NCBI GenBank assembly: GCA_028829895.1
Contig: CM054178.1
Span: 86,238,058-86,302,057, forward strand
DNA from: Sinotaia quadrata
Taxonomy: Eukaryota > Mollusca > Gastropoda > Architaenioglossa > Viviparidae
DNA length: 64,000 bases
Reading direction: 5' to 3'
The position numbers and the translations under genes are program-made. Shown here one piece after another: positions 27,397 to 40,049 of the stretch. Position 1 is the first letter of the stretch, and every line of letters starts with the position of its first letter. The notes beneath the pieces were generated by a model. It was not told the DNA's origin. It saw nothing but the letters and a program-made list of their open reading frames with translations, and did not search any database.

Positions 27397-29778
27397 GAAA
27401 GCTTGCACACCGTCAGAGTCTGTCAGGACTTTTATTGTTTCGTAACCAAAGAATCCGGTTATAGCATTCCCTACCACTCCAAGACCAGAAGCACCAGCGG
27501 CCTGCAACATAAGGAAACAAGAAAATTACATGGTTATGTGCATATTTTTTATTTTCCAGTCGCTAACAAACTGCCATTTTAGTTTCTCACACATACACAA
27601 GAAAATATTGACAACAAATGACAGCTTCTTAAATATGTTGTTTAAGTAGAATTATTTCAATATGATACTGCGATAACCTTACTTAAAGATTTTCAGAGAT
27701 AAGATGCACAACTAACTAAAACATAGTATCCATTAAGGTAACTGGAGGGGAGGGGTACTGGGAAGGTGGTCATTGTAAGATATAGTTATGAAACTACTGG
27801 CTATGTGTATGGGTAGAAGTGTTACTTTTCTAAAATTATTAATTTCGAGAGTAAACATAAACACACACAAAACAATACATTTGACAATAAACAGTGTTCT
27901 TGTATATAATAAAATTATTGAAAGCAATTAAATAATATGTGAACAAGGCAACACAAAAAAACCCATCGAATAGTCTTCAACTCCAGACACAACTGCAAAG
28001 ATTAAAGGTAATAAATACAAATAATCTTGTTGGAAAAATCAATTAGCTTGCCTGCAAAGTGCCGACTACTCCCGCTCCATAGCCAGTCGTAGCAGACAAA
28101 GACATCGCTTTTGCAGCCCAGGACCCGGCAACGATTCCTCCTGCTCCAAAACCTACGTAAGCAAGTACAGCTGGAGCTGCGACAACGGCAGCCACTCCGG
28201 TGACAACTGGTAGAGCGTATTTCCCCAAAAAGCTGCTCTCTGTGTAGAAAAAGAAATTCCAGCACAAAATGAGAGCGAAAGCCCGAGTGTAGATTTTAGG
28301 TGAAAATTTGTACGTGCAATGCAGGTGTGTCAAACATATGGCCCACGGGACAAGATCCGACCCGCCAAGCTGTTTTATCCGGCCCACTAAGTGTAATTAT
28401 GTATTATTATTTTTAATATAAAATTATACTTTCTACTTTAAAAATGTATCAGTTTTTCTTTTTCTAAAACCACATTGTGGTAGTCGCAACCTGGGGGAAA
28501 ATAGACTTCGAAACTTTGTCCAGTCACTGATAGACATATTGCAAACCCCTTACATGCCACTCACATTATGGAAAACCGCTCACATACAACTTACATACCG
28601 CAAACCGTTCACATACCGCTCACATACCGTATATGTGTGCACTGAGGTAGGAAACTTGACATACGTTTTATTCAGAACTTTATTTGATTGACTTGAGAAA
28701 TATTATTTGTGGAACTATTAATTCAAGAATTTTTCAAGTAGATCATTATTAACGTAATGGTATGACTAAGTATTGGCAACGGGAGTTACCACTGTTTGAG
28801 AAAAGTCGATTATATTATTTATTAATTTTTTATTTTCATCATTTATCATTTGTCCCACCCCAGAGTGTATGTTTGTGATTGTCTTGTAGTGATTGGATTA
28901 ACCACTGCACAAAAGGGAAACATATAGATAAATAAACATAGTATTTCATTTTTCAAACAACAAGCTTGATTACTTTAGTTTTGAAAGGACAAGTGCATCT
29001 TACCTTTACATTTGCAGTCACACTTGTCGTCTGCTTTGACGACAATAAATGACTGCATGATGAGAGCGATCATAATCATGACCTGGAACAGGAAAGTAAA
29101 ACAAACTAGGTCAAAGTGGTGTATGTGAGTTCTAAGTGGTTGGACTAGGTCCATGTGGTGTTAGACTAGGTTATAATGTGACTCTTGAATTCATAGAAAT
29201 TAAACTAAATCAAACCAGTATATGTGTGTTTGTATTATATATTTGTGTGCGCGCGTGTGTGTGTGTGTATGTGTGTGTGTGTGTGTGTGTGTGCGTGTGT
29301 GAGAGATAGAGAGTATTAAGTGCTTGAACTACTTCAAGCGGAGAATATATGAGGATTAAAAGCGATTAACTAGATTAAAATGATGTATGGGTTCAAAACG
29401 GTTATCTACTTCAATGCCGCGAGTGTCATTTCAAAGATGAATTAATTCAAAAGTAGTGTGTGTATGCGTGTGAGTGTGTGGCTTGAAAATGATTGAACTA
29501 AAGTAAAGGTTTCACAAGAAAATACACAAAAACGAAACAAAGAAGAGAAGATGAAATAAAAACGAAAGTTAACGTTCAAATGCTTTCGGATGTGCAAAGA
29601 TTTAATTTAGACTATCCGCGCATCGACAGGTTAAGTGTTGTATCACTTATTATTTACGCATATATTTTTAACGAATTAGTTTACATTTTCTTCTCAAGAC
29701 CGCAAACACTACCTATTTCCTCTAACTCTTCATTCAAATAGAATGCCGTCCAATATCGCCACTCACCTTTACGTTCAT
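27340..29778 (-). CDS. IFI-3: IFI6/IFI27-like protein, 4 exons, 146 aa (duplication copy A)
   Basis: Minus-strand gene. Coding exons: 29778-29767 (MNVK), 29082-29004 (79 nt), 28239-28052 (188 nt), 27501-27340 (162 nt, TAA). Phases 0, 1, 0. The signal peptide core is VMIMIALIMQSFIVV, then KADDKCDCKCK with Cys25, 27 and 29. The core (about residues 38-125) has VVTGVAAVVAAPAVL, GFGAGGIVAGSWAAKAMSLS, GYGAGVVGTLQ|AAGASGLG. The last intron has a GC donor (CAG|gcaagc) and normal acceptor (ttgcag). The C-terminal 18 residues from Arg129 are read from the adjoining 26-bp satellite, making the protein 11 aa longer than IFI-4. A decayed hAT end lies in intron 2. The whole gene is duplicated as IFI-4, with the same exon lengths for exons 1-3. 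Probably a secretory-pathway or membrane protein; function inferred from family only. Confidence 0.88.
28322..28900 (+). mobile_element. Relict of the same hAT element in IFI-3 intron 2
   Basis: CAGGTGTGTCAAACATATGG at 28322 is a well-preserved hAT terminus at the position equivalent to the copy B element. It is preceded by GTGCAATG, matching the right-hand target duplication of copy B at 7 of 8 bases. The insertion therefore predates the duplication. Most of the element is deleted and the right end is uncertain. Confidence 0.55.
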
Positions 29779-29874
29779 GATGAGAAAAAAGACGTCTACC
29801 ACGACCAGCAGTTGCCAGTTATCCACAGCTCACATCTGCGCAGCTCTTGACAATTTGATGACTGACCGACTGAC

Positions 29875-29953
29875 TATTTTATACCGTTCAAATAATAACC
29901 CGGATGTGACTCAACAATTGTCTCCCAATTACGTCATGTAACTCTGAACCAAT
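29875..29953 (-). promoter_or_regulatory. IFI-3 core promoter: TATA box with AP-1, CRE-like and CCAAT motifs
   Basis: On the minus strand TATAAAATA lies at 29883-29875, about 97 bp upstream of the ATG, predicting a start near 29845. Upstream are an AP-1 site (TGAGTCA, 29907-29913), a CRE-like TGACGTAA (29929-29936) and ATTGG at 29949-29953. The TATA box, AP-1 site and CCAAT motif are also kept at the same spacing in IFI-4, which supports their function. No ISRE is seen. Confidence 0.6.
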
Positions 29954-30211
29954 GAAAAGTATGAAATGAGCTCACTGCAGAATTTTAACCAATAGAATGT
30001 AAGGCGCACTTTATTTAGTAAAAATTGTCTGAAAGACTGGGACGATTATATTTCGAGTTGAAGGCCATCGGCATGCGTTCAAGCGCACTGATATATAAAT
30101 TTAGGTCTAAAGTAACCCACCCACAGAGACGTCAAAAGTCTCAAAGTTGCTAGCGTATCATTTTTTCTAGATTTGAAACCACAATACATATGATCCTAAG
30201 GAATATGTGAA

Positions 30212-30216
<5 letters not shown>

Positions 30217-30287
<71 letters not shown>

Positions 30288-30310
30288 TGTATGTATGTGT
30301 GTGTGTGTGA
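30217..30310. repeat. (GT)n microsatellite
   Basis: About 45 GT units upstream of IFI-3. No equivalent tract remains upstream of IFI-4. Confidence 0.95.
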
Positions 30311-30734
30311 CAGAGAGAGAGAGAGTGAGAGAAAGAGTAAAATTCAATTGACTAGTTCAAATCAAAACATTAATTTTCTAAGTGCTGTTGCATGCCGTAG
30401 CGTTTTGTATCAGAAACGGGTAATGGCCGACACCACGTCAGAAATTGAAATGAGGTCGTTTATGTATATTACTGAATGTGTGATTGTGTGTGTGTGTGCT
30501 TGTGCGCGCGCACTCTTGCCCTTTATTCTGCAGTGTTCTTGTCGACTAGCATCGATTAACTTGCTCGAGCACTTCATTAAATCGCATTAAGTGAATAGTT
30601 TCGGCACTTCTTTATAAAACAGAATTTTGCTATTTGTGTGTTGTCAGGCGTGCAAATGCGTACAACTCAACTCAGTACAATAAATAAGCAATGGCGGGCT
30701 GTGAAGATTAAGTGTTGTGATGGGTAGAATAGTG

Positions 30735-31060
30735 GCGTGCAAAAGAAATGTAGTGGTGTGTACAATGTTTGCTGTGACGTGTATAGTGTTTGTAGTGAGG
30801 TGTACAATAAGTGTCTAGAAACGAGTAGGCCTACAATCAGTATAATCACGTGTCGAGTAATTATAGTGGTGTGTACAGTAAATGTAGGGCATGTATAAGT
30901 ACATATAAGTACAGTGGTGTGTAGAATAAAGTGACGTATATAATAAGTACAGTGGCATGCATAATAAGTACAATGACGTGTATAATAAGTACAGTGACGT
31001 GTAGAATAAGTACAGTGACGTGTAGAATAAGTACACTAGCGTGTAGAATAAAGGAGTATT
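30735..31060. repeat. Degenerate ~22-bp minisatellite
   Basis: Words such as agtacagtgacgtgtagaat repeat irregularly; best preserved at 30980-31045. Confidence 0.8.
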
Positions 31061-31461
31061 TGCTGGCGTAATGGAATAAACTATAATTTGTGTTGTCTAC
31101 GTGTTATTTTTTTATTATTCGCTGCACTGTGCTCTACTAGCATTTCACAAATCCCAATACTTTAATTTATTTATGAAAAGCCACCAAACTAAGAACATCA
31201 TGACCTTAAGTCATTGCTATTCGCCTGCCTTTAGCTTTGCTCTGAAAGCTATGTAATTCAAAACGTCGTTAACAAAACAAATGTTTGTGCTGTGTGAAAA
31301 CGGAAGAAGGTGATATTTACCCATATTAAAAAGCAACCTCTAAAACACAAATTAGTTCATTTTTCTGTATGCTTCGGGGCTGCAATATCTATGCCTTCTA
31401 GTTTTCTCCATCATATTAATAGCCCATCTGTGTGTCTGTATTTATTTGTGTGCTTGTGTGG

Positions 31462-31465
<4 letters not shown>

Positions 31466-31512
<47 letters not shown>
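31466..31512. repeat. (GT)n microsatellite
   Basis: About 23 GT units. Confidence 0.95.
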
Positions 31513-32017
31513 CAGTTGTTGTGTAACCCAATCCTGATTTGATACTCGAAAACTTTGCAATAAGGTCTGTTACAAATAATGATATTGGCTTGGTGAAAAA
31601 TGGTGAGGGTTTCAGTTAGTCAGGCTACATTGTGAGTCGTCTATCTACTGTTGTCTTGGGCGTGCTTCTCTTTATTAATATTCATGATGATCCTTAACCC
31701 ACAACGTTAATACGGTTGTTCAGTAAGATATCAAGATAAAAAAACAAAACAAGAATGTATTCATCTTCAAATGTAATTAGATATTTCATAGGGTTTAACA
31801 AGATATAATTTCACACACTGATAATCATTCTAAATCTTAAATATTTATCTATAAAATATGTCATTCACTAATTCGTTGCTCTTGTATCCTTTCACACATG
31901 TAATTAAGGAACACTAAATTTAATTCTCTGCCGGATGGTATCGCGGCCGTCAGTATGTTTATCCCAGCGTGAATGTTCATTGACCTGTGTGTGTCCACTC
32001 AGTGCACTTCAGTAAAT

Positions 32018-32470
32018 ATATAGGGCAAATTACTTCTATTTATAGGGAATATTACTTCATATTTTATAGGGCAAATTACTTCCATTTATAGGGAACATTA
32101 CTTCTATTTATAGGGAATATTACTTCATATTTTATAGGGCAAATTACTTCCATTTATAGGGAACATTACTTCTATTTATAGGGAATATTACTTCATATTT
32201 TATAGGGCAAATTACTTCCATTTATAGGGAACATTACTTCTATTTATAGGGAATATTACTTCATATTTTATAGGGCAAATTGTTTCTATTTATAGAGCAA
32301 ATTACTTCAATTTACAGGGAACATTATTCTATTTATAGGGCAAATTACTTCTATTTATACGGAACATTACATAATATTTTATAGGGCAAATTACTTCTAT
32401 TTATAGGGAACACTATTTCTATTTATAGGGCAAATTACTTCCATTTATAGGGAACATTACTTCTATAATA
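32018..32470. repeat. Higher-order minisatellite
   Basis: A 19-23 bp word (tatagggaacattacttct and variants) is organised in a ~64-bp higher-order unit repeated near-identically three to four times at 32040-32280, then more irregularly. Confidence 0.9.
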
Positions 32471-32649
32471 TATAGGAAAATCTCAGTTAAATATGCAGCA
32501 GAAGTTGAGAGATAGTTGAAACAAAGATCTTTTCTATTTCTCTCTTTCAACTTCAAATAGTCAATTCATTTGTGCGTACTTTGTAACCTTCAGCTGAATA
32601 TAGTCAAATATCTGTCGTACTATTAATAACGAATGGAAAATCCTTTAGT

Positions 32650-32850
32650 GTTGTAATGCTGTCAGCAATAACATATATCTTGTGATAAAATAGCAACAGC
32701 CGAAATGTAGGCGTTTTGTGACTGGCAGAGTGCCAGTGCAGTAGGTATGAACTCAAATAGCAGATATGCAATCGGCTGTGAAAGGGGTGGGGTGACTTGG
32801 TTGGAGGAGAAAGTGGCCACTGAATCAAACTGAAACTGAAACTACGGCTT
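32650..32850 (+). pseudogene. Decayed last exon of an IFI-5-like gene
   Basis: This stretch aligns in order with exon 4 of IFI-5: an ATG-TGT-CA-GCAA-CATA start near 32658, a GGCAGAGTG segment, AACTCAAA, then GACTTGGTTGGAGGAG and GTGGCCACTGAATCAAACTGA matching the end of the IFI-5 frame. Insertions and stops break the frame. The following 400 bp (to about 33290) also resembles the IFI-5 3' flank, including the GTGACRAAGAATGTTA segment at 33206 and 59868. No exons 1-3 are visible upstream. Confidence 0.65.
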
Positions 32851-32929
32851 TCTCTTTCACCTGTTAGGAAATTCAAAGGCAGCTAAAAAAAAATTCAAAA
32901 CTGTAATAGCCTATTAATTTTATTATTCA

Positions 32930-33095
32930 GTACAACCACGATAACAATAGTGTTTTGCCTCCTGAAAACTTAACAAATTTATGTTGCGGCATCAAAGTTT
33001 ATTCCAAAATACAACCACGATAACAATAGTGTTTCGCCTCCTGGAAACAACAAATTCATGTTACGGCATCAAAGTGTATTATTCCAAAATGGACT
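32930..33095. repeat. ~80-bp tandem duplication
   Basis: Two copies containing acaaccacgataacaatagt, cgcctcctg and catgtta/tgttgcggcatcaaagt, just 3' of the IFI pseudo-exon. Confidence 0.9.
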
Positions 33096-33331
33096 TAAAA
33101 TCTTGTGTTACTAGTTGTTTTAGTTTAGGAAGAGTTCCATATTTCTGTAAAGTCCAGATGCGTACTACACCAACAAGTACTAAGTAAACAGAATGTTGAA
33201 ATTGTGACAAAGAATGTTAGGTTAGCCAGTTCCAAAATTTATAATTGAATCTTATTACAAACTTTAATTTTCTTTTTAAAAAAATCCAAAGAAAGTATAT
33301 ATTGCGACGGTCATTCTCTCTTGACTGAAAG

Positions 33332-33358
33332 ATTAATTATCTATGATAGATAATTAAT
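33332..33358. repeat. Perfect AT-rich hairpin
   Basis: ATTAATTATCTA, a TGA loop, then TAGATAATTAAT: a 12-bp perfect stem. Confidence 0.85.
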
Positions 33359-35952
33359 ATTAACATATTTTACATAATAGGTCATGGGGCAGTAATTAAT
33401 CAATACAGAAGCATCTTATCACAGGCAAGCCAGTTACATTCCTCACTAATAACAGTGATCGATAGCTGATTGATTCTGCTCTTAAGGATCGTTCAGATAT
33501 CGGCAATCATACATGCAGTAAATTTACTAAGCCTAAGAAATTGAGACTTACAAAACACAATGAATACAAACGAGATTTTATGTATGCGCGTGTACTGATT
33601 GTTATGTTCTGCTTTATTTGCTCTTCAATCTACACACTCAGTAAACGTTCCATGTCAACCATAAGTGTTGATCTGGTTCTAATAATTTGTGTTGCACTGA
33701 GAGGAGTTATCGTCTTAGAAAACTCCCTATTTTTTCTCTCTATTCTTGATACTTGTCCTCCGAGTTGATCGTACAAAACCTAATGCGGAGGCTACTTCTT
33801 TTTGACATTTCCAGAGTCAAGTCGCTTCAAAACTTCTAATTTAACTTTGAGTAGCAAACTCTTTCTTTGTTTCTTAATATCAATGACTTTGCCTGTCTGA
33901 TTTACAAATGTTGGTGCCCTCTGAAGGTTATAAACTCACGTAAGTCAACGAATACCCGTATAGCCTATAATCGAGGTTTTTATGCAAAATGGCGGCATTC
34001 ACCATAGAGTGTCATCAACTGTGTTTATTACGCATGCGCAGGTTGATATGTGCTTGCGTGCCTTGAGTCTATGCATGCTCAGTCCGGCGTACGTTTACTT
34101 AAGTTCTCAGCGTAAGATCGAAATTTTGAAGCGTATAAACTGTCAAATAAAATAAAAATAAAATAAAAAGAGATTTAACTCAAAAAAAAGCGCTAATCAA
34201 AGAACGTAAGACCGTGGAATGGTAGTGGCTGTAAACAGTTCAGGTGTTGCTTGAATTTGTGACTGACTGCGGCTTTTGTGCGTGCGCACGTGTGTGTTAT
34301 ACTTTACAACCGATCAATGTATGGGTATTCGTTCAAACATCCTAAGTCGTTACAATTTATTTCGTCCCCAAAAGTCAATGTGTTTTGCCGAAGTCAGAAT
34401 TGTGTATTTTAATGTCAATACTGGAAAAAGATATCAAGGAGAGCAATTTCTGGATGTTTTTCCTCACAGGAACCCTACAAAAATCATCTAGTAGAGGAAA
34501 AGTTTTCACGCACTTCCTGTGGGGAAAAGAGGTTAACGGAAAGAAGAAGAAAATTGAGGCTTTTTAAAATTATAATTTTAGTAAGCTAAAATTACGCGGA
34601 AACTGTGTGAAGATTTCTGGTAATAAATGGTCGCTACAGCAATGGTGGTTTGCACATATTTTTGCACAAAACTGTTTCACATTATATTAGTTCATTATTC
34701 TGCAACTATGAGGGGTTTTTTTGTTTGTTTCGTACTTTTCGATATTAATAATACAATTCATATTTTGTTTTAAATTATAATTTAATTTTTTTTTTTTGGG
34801 GGGGGGGGGTTGTTGAGAGTGACGTAAGTAAGCCAATGTTCAACATGACCATTTCTTGAAAATTCACAATTCCTTTGAACATTCACTTTTCCTAGTTGAA
34901 CATCGTAAAAAAAAAAAAAAATGCATGAAGTTATTTTAAAACGTCATTTTCAAAATCAGACACGTGTGGAAGCTTTACATTTTAGAAGATAAATTCAACA
35001 AAATTTGACTAGTGATGGACAATGATGCTGTGTGTATTCGCTGGTTTGCATAAGTATAGTTATGCATGTGTTTGTGAACAACTTTGACTCGTGTACAGGC
35101 ATGAAAACTCGAACGTTAACCGAAAAAAATATTTTCCACAAGAGTTAATAGAAATCAAATTAATTCGTTTCCGAGGTCCCGAAAGCTGTCTCAAAATTAA
35201 ATAGAAAGTAATAATACAAAAAACTAAATAGTTAACAACATTTATTAACTATATACAATTCTCAAACCTATTGAACACAAACGAGATATTATGTATGCAC
35301 ATATACTCATTATTATGTTAATTGTATTTGCTCTTCAATCCACACGATGTAAACACACCGTGTCAACTATGTTGAAATGATTCTAGTAATTTGTGTTGCA
35401 TCAAGAGGACTTTGTCTATCTTAGAAAACTCTTTTTGTCTTCACATTTGACCGTACCCGACCTAATGCTGTGGCCACTTCATGCTGACAATTTTCCAGAA
35501 TCAAGTCGCGACAAACTTCTAATTTAACTACGAGTGGCAAATTGTTTCTTTGTTTCTTATTATCACTGACTTTACCTGCCTCGTCTACACTCTTTGGTGC
35601 CTTCTGAAGGGTATAAACTCACGTAAAACAGGGAATACACACACACACACACATATATATAATCGAGCTTTTGATACAAAATGGCATCGTGCGCTTTAAG
35701 TCTATGCATGCTCAGCCAAGCGTGCGTTTTCATAGCAGGGAGTTTAGTCTCAGCGTTAAGATCAACTATTTTAAGTGTATAACAGTCGTATGACATAAAA
35801 TAAAAAGAGAGTTTCGCCAAACAAGAACTAGTCAAAGAACGTAAGACTGGGGAATATTTATAAATAGTTTAGGTGTTGCTTGAATTTGTTGACTGACTAC
35901 GGCTTCGGTGTGCGCGCGCACGTGTGTATGGGTGTTTGCGTGTGAGAGCATT

Positions 35953-35956
<4 letters not shown>

Positions 35957-35999
<43 letters not shown>

Positions 36000-36000
36000 A
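35957..36000. repeat. (GT)n microsatellite, copy A
   Basis: About 20 GT units. The same site in copy B (55795-55861) has about 33. Confidence 0.95.
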
Positions 36001-36619
36001 TACGTTTGTACATTTATGATTTATCAGTGCACTCTATTAATCAGCTTTATTTTATAAGTGTGTAGACTATCACAAACGAGCAGAATGTCCTTGACCAGGA
36101 GTCGTACAGCTTTCACTCTAGGCAACACTATTTAGTTTTGGAAGAGAAAGTGAAAGTAGATGTTTTCCCCACAAGGCGTAAATATAGGACTTGTTGGTAA
36201 TACGAGCGGAAAGAAATCCAGTGTTGACAGTCGTAAATGCCAACTATCTACACGTAGGAGTTAGTGATTGATCAATGTGATCACGTGGTACATTCTGAAG
36301 AGCGATAGTTAAAGGGGGGGGGGGCTGCACTTCATTTTGTAAGAAACCCGTTCTGTGAATCAATATGTACTATTCAAAGTTTTGTCATTATTATAAAGAT
36401 AAATTTAAAAATCGCATTTCCATTAATTATAGTATATTCTGATATGGTTATTCGCAGTATATATGCGTGTGAATTTGTTTACATATTTGTATATGTTTGT
36501 GTAAAAAAAAAAGAAAGTAGATTATAGTGAAAAGAGCCACAGTTCTATCTTTCAAACTACATTTTACTTGGAAGAGCGACCTTGGTTTTTTTTTTACAAC
36601 ATTTGCGTTCACAAGTGGT

Positions 36620-37780
36620 GTTCATTTTTTATATTTTTATTTAGGAGTGAAAGCAGTGTCGATACATGCACAGTGAGTTTGCGTGCATGTATATTTCGTT
36701 TATGCAAGTGTGGCATTTTAATTATGTTAGGGGTAAATAGGAATTGTATTTAATCATTTAATATTATTTTATGTGACTGTTAGATAGGAACTATATTTAA
36801 TTATTTATATTTTAGTGTAGTAACGCCTTTAGACAGGTGAAAATGCACCCATACAATACCGATTTCAGGGCTTTCTAGGCACGCTTTTGATGTGCCATAA
36901 ACCTCAAACCTTCGACTGTTTGGAGGTTTTAACTGTTCGTTTGTAAATGCTGAGATGCCCTTTTTCTGGCAGAGTGTGTGCATATGCGGCTAGAGAGAAA
37001 GTGCACGACTATCAACATTTTTCTTCTGCACTATAGCCAGCGCCGGTCTTTTCTAACTTTTGAAGAATTTTAGTGAAAAGACCCTACGAATGTTCGCCGT
37101 TGGGTTGAACTCTGACTGTTAGTGATTTGAATTTCCTACTATTCAGTCTATTCGTGATTCAGGTCAGTGTGACCCCAAATCTTGTTTTTCAATGAACCAC
37201 ACCCAGACGGCAGCTGTCACCAGGGTCCTGATGGACAGGACAGGGTCGGGCTTGGAGATGACATTCATCATCACCACTTTCATTAAGCATCTGTCATCAC
37301 CATTTGTGATTTTGACGTTCATCAACTTGAAATGCTTTCTACATTTACCAACAAGAAAGGCTACCTGAGTTCTTCAACCTGCAGGTGTATATTTTCCGTC
37401 CTGATCAGGGGAGATCAGCCATCATGTCTTTTGTTCCCGGTCCTCACCGAGGAACATTGTGTTTTATTTTCCTGAGGGAAAAAGTGTTTATTTATAGATT
37501 TATTCCATCATTTGTGGACACATTCTTCGTATGTGAGTGCGTTAGTTAATGTGTTCATCCAGTTTTATCAACTCTCATCAACTGTGAGTAATAATATTTA
37601 TTTAGTGGCACATTTTGATAGGTAGGTAGGTAGTTTAGATTTTTGTTATTGATAATATAATTATAAATTAAGACATTCAGCCATTGACATTTTGGTCTAG
37701 AGTACATTTTGATTAATAACTTGTTTATTGATAATTTGTGGGTTTTCACCTGGAGATAATTTCATTGTATACCATTTAAT
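36620..37780. other. Copy A-specific sequence replacing the IFI-5 region
   Basis: Where copy B has 57.99-60.72 kb with IFI-5 exons 3 and 4, copy A has this unrelated 1.2 kb. No IFI exon or other gene is recognisable in it. Confidence 0.55.
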
Positions 37781-38316
37781 GTAGTCGTTCTTTCAGAATT
37801 TGCCAAGTACAAATACGTTTAGTCATTACGTAATTTTCCAAATCATATAGATGTATGGGCACTTTCAATTCCAGACGATAGGGTCGATAAATCTTGACCA
37901 AGACCTAGAAAAAGAATGTATGTATTCTCTACTCTGGAATTTGAACTCGACGCCTGCTTCACGAAACTAAAATATCTACTGTCTAAGTTAGAATTGAAAT
38001 GACGTCACTTTTCTATACAACTTTTCATTAATTCGTCATTAATCTATTAAATTTATATATTAGCAAAACATTGGTAAAATTATCATACATATAACGAATT
38101 CATTTCGGAAATTACAAGTAGTATCAGAAATGATAGAATAGTAGTAATGGTCAGTAAAATTAGATATTATAATTATTTCGAGGAATTTAATGTGGAAATA
38201 CTTTCATACTTGTTTGAAAACGCCGGTAGTTATTAAAACAGTAGATGTAAACGTGCAATCATTTCATTAAAGATTCCTTTGCTTTAATGGTAAGCTTTTG
38301 ATATAGCAATACTTAA

Positions 38317-39998
38317 TGTGACGAGTCTGACAAATTCTGTGTCATGACCTCGTGACCCAATTGCTCGTTTTCAAAAATTAAAATTTTGAAGGGACCTTTG
38401 TTGAAGTTCTCCCGTGATACATCAGTATCGAGAAGCTTCTAGCAAGGTCAGATTTGTTGCATAACTTTAGGCCATTGTCCAGCACCTTCGAGATCAACAA
38501 CATACCACGTGAGTAGTCACGTGATGCGTCAAGGCAGTTTAATAAAATGCGATCACGCGCGCGAAAACAGTACTCGCATCCCAGAATCGGCCGACGCAAC
38601 AAGTCAGCTAAGTTAGCTCCGTCCGCCGCATACCGAGTCGTATGAGAGTCGAAGAAAGAAGCCGCGCTAAAGCAGTAAATCTACTTTTAAGAGGTAACAA
38701 TAACACGACTACTTCTTACAATATCTATTGCATTTGTTGATTGTATTTTGTAATTGAATTGATGTATGTATTTGTGCAGCTTATCGCTATTTTAGCCAAA
38801 GCACCTGTTTCGATGTAAAAGGACAAATCTAAAAGTTATTGTATATAAATTATTGTAACTCTTTTCTTATCTTTAATTTATATAAATCTTAAATTCCCTA
38901 GTGCCACCAGAATGTCTGTGCACGTGGTGAATTCCTCTTTGTAATTCAAATTGTTTTGCGTATAATTTTTCATGTAAAATTGTAAAGCATTCATGCTTCA
39001 TTTTGAATTAATCCTTTGTGTGAATTCCAATTTTTAATGCTGTAAATATTGGGGAATTCATACGTTCGTGTAATGTTACATGTAACACACACGTGAACCA
39101 CAATGTATATTTAAATATAACCATATTTGAATTGTAAACGACACGATAGTCAAAGATTCTAAATTCAGAACCTTTAAGCAAAGAAACATGTGCTTGGGTT
39201 TTGCGAATATAGACGCAAATAGTTACAGAGCCCAAATCCTTTGTTTCAGACGGGTTCTTATGTTATTCCTCTCTACCTTCGTACTTCTTGAGTCGCACGC
39301 CGACTCGGGTATCTTCATGACCCATACGTGAACTACGTAGAAGTACATCGTGTTAACTATGGTTAACGATCGTTGCAAGTACGTTAGCGATGCAGTAATT
39401 GAGTGGACGATTGACTGTTATGCTATGAGCAGTACTGAGGATGAGTCAAAGTGACGTGGACCAGTTCTAACCAGAGTGAACCCCACGTGGCGCTGAGAGT
39501 GTAGATAAGTATATCTACTACTTCCAGGATCAAGTGAATATTTGGCAGAACAATTCTCTTTAAAACAAATGACACTAACGATTGAGTGGAAAATTACGAT
39601 TATTTTGAATCTAGACTTCGTGCTCGTAATTAATTGTTACTGTTAATTGTTAAACTTATTAAATCTTATTTTAAATTGTTAATCCTCTTTGTAGTACATT
39701 TTTATGCATGATAGACCTATAGATTTCTTGGTTTTGGATGGGGGCGAATGAGCTGAATGACATAACGTATGCATATTAATTTAGAGGAATTTAACGACTC
39801 CAAAGCCAGCTTTGTACGCAAATTGTCAGTTTGTAAATCTGTTGTCTGCACTACAAGACACATTTTTAAAGTTAGTCAAATGATAATTTGGGCAGCCAGT
39901 CTGTTTAGGATAGAGAGAAGGAATTAATTTAATCTATCATATTTTAAAGTCCTTAAAATTCTAGGCAGGGTCTATAAATAAATACTGGAAACGTAACA
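38317..39998 (+). mobile_element. 1.68-kb insertion, probable solo LTR
   Basis: Copy B keeps the uninterrupted site (gcaatacttaccatttac near 61263), while copy A is split after gcaatacttaa and resumes with cttaccacttac. The inserted segment starts TGTGACGAGTC and ends ACGTAACA, giving short TG...CA-type inverted ends, and is flanked by CTTAA/CTTAC, a near-perfect 5-bp target duplication. No coding frame or internal direct repeat is seen; an AATAAA lies 15 bp from the right end. A solo LTR fits best, though it is long for one. Orientation is uncertain. Confidence 0.6.
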
Positions 39999-40049
39999 CT
40001 TACCACTTACTTTTATAAATATGTTCGTATACAGCTCCACCTTAGTTAT

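Noticed and set aside
28002..28265. Minus-strand Cys/Ser/Arg-rich frame over IFI-3 exon 3, and the same at 50868-51221 over IFI-4
   Set aside because: Shadow frames of the Ifi-6-16 exon; the alternative frame carries the conserved family motifs and proper splice phases.
32846..32860. Second ISRE-like match (GAAAGAGAAA, minus strand)
   Set aside because: It lies in the 3' flank of a pseudo-exon with no promoter nearby and in a CT-rich stretch.
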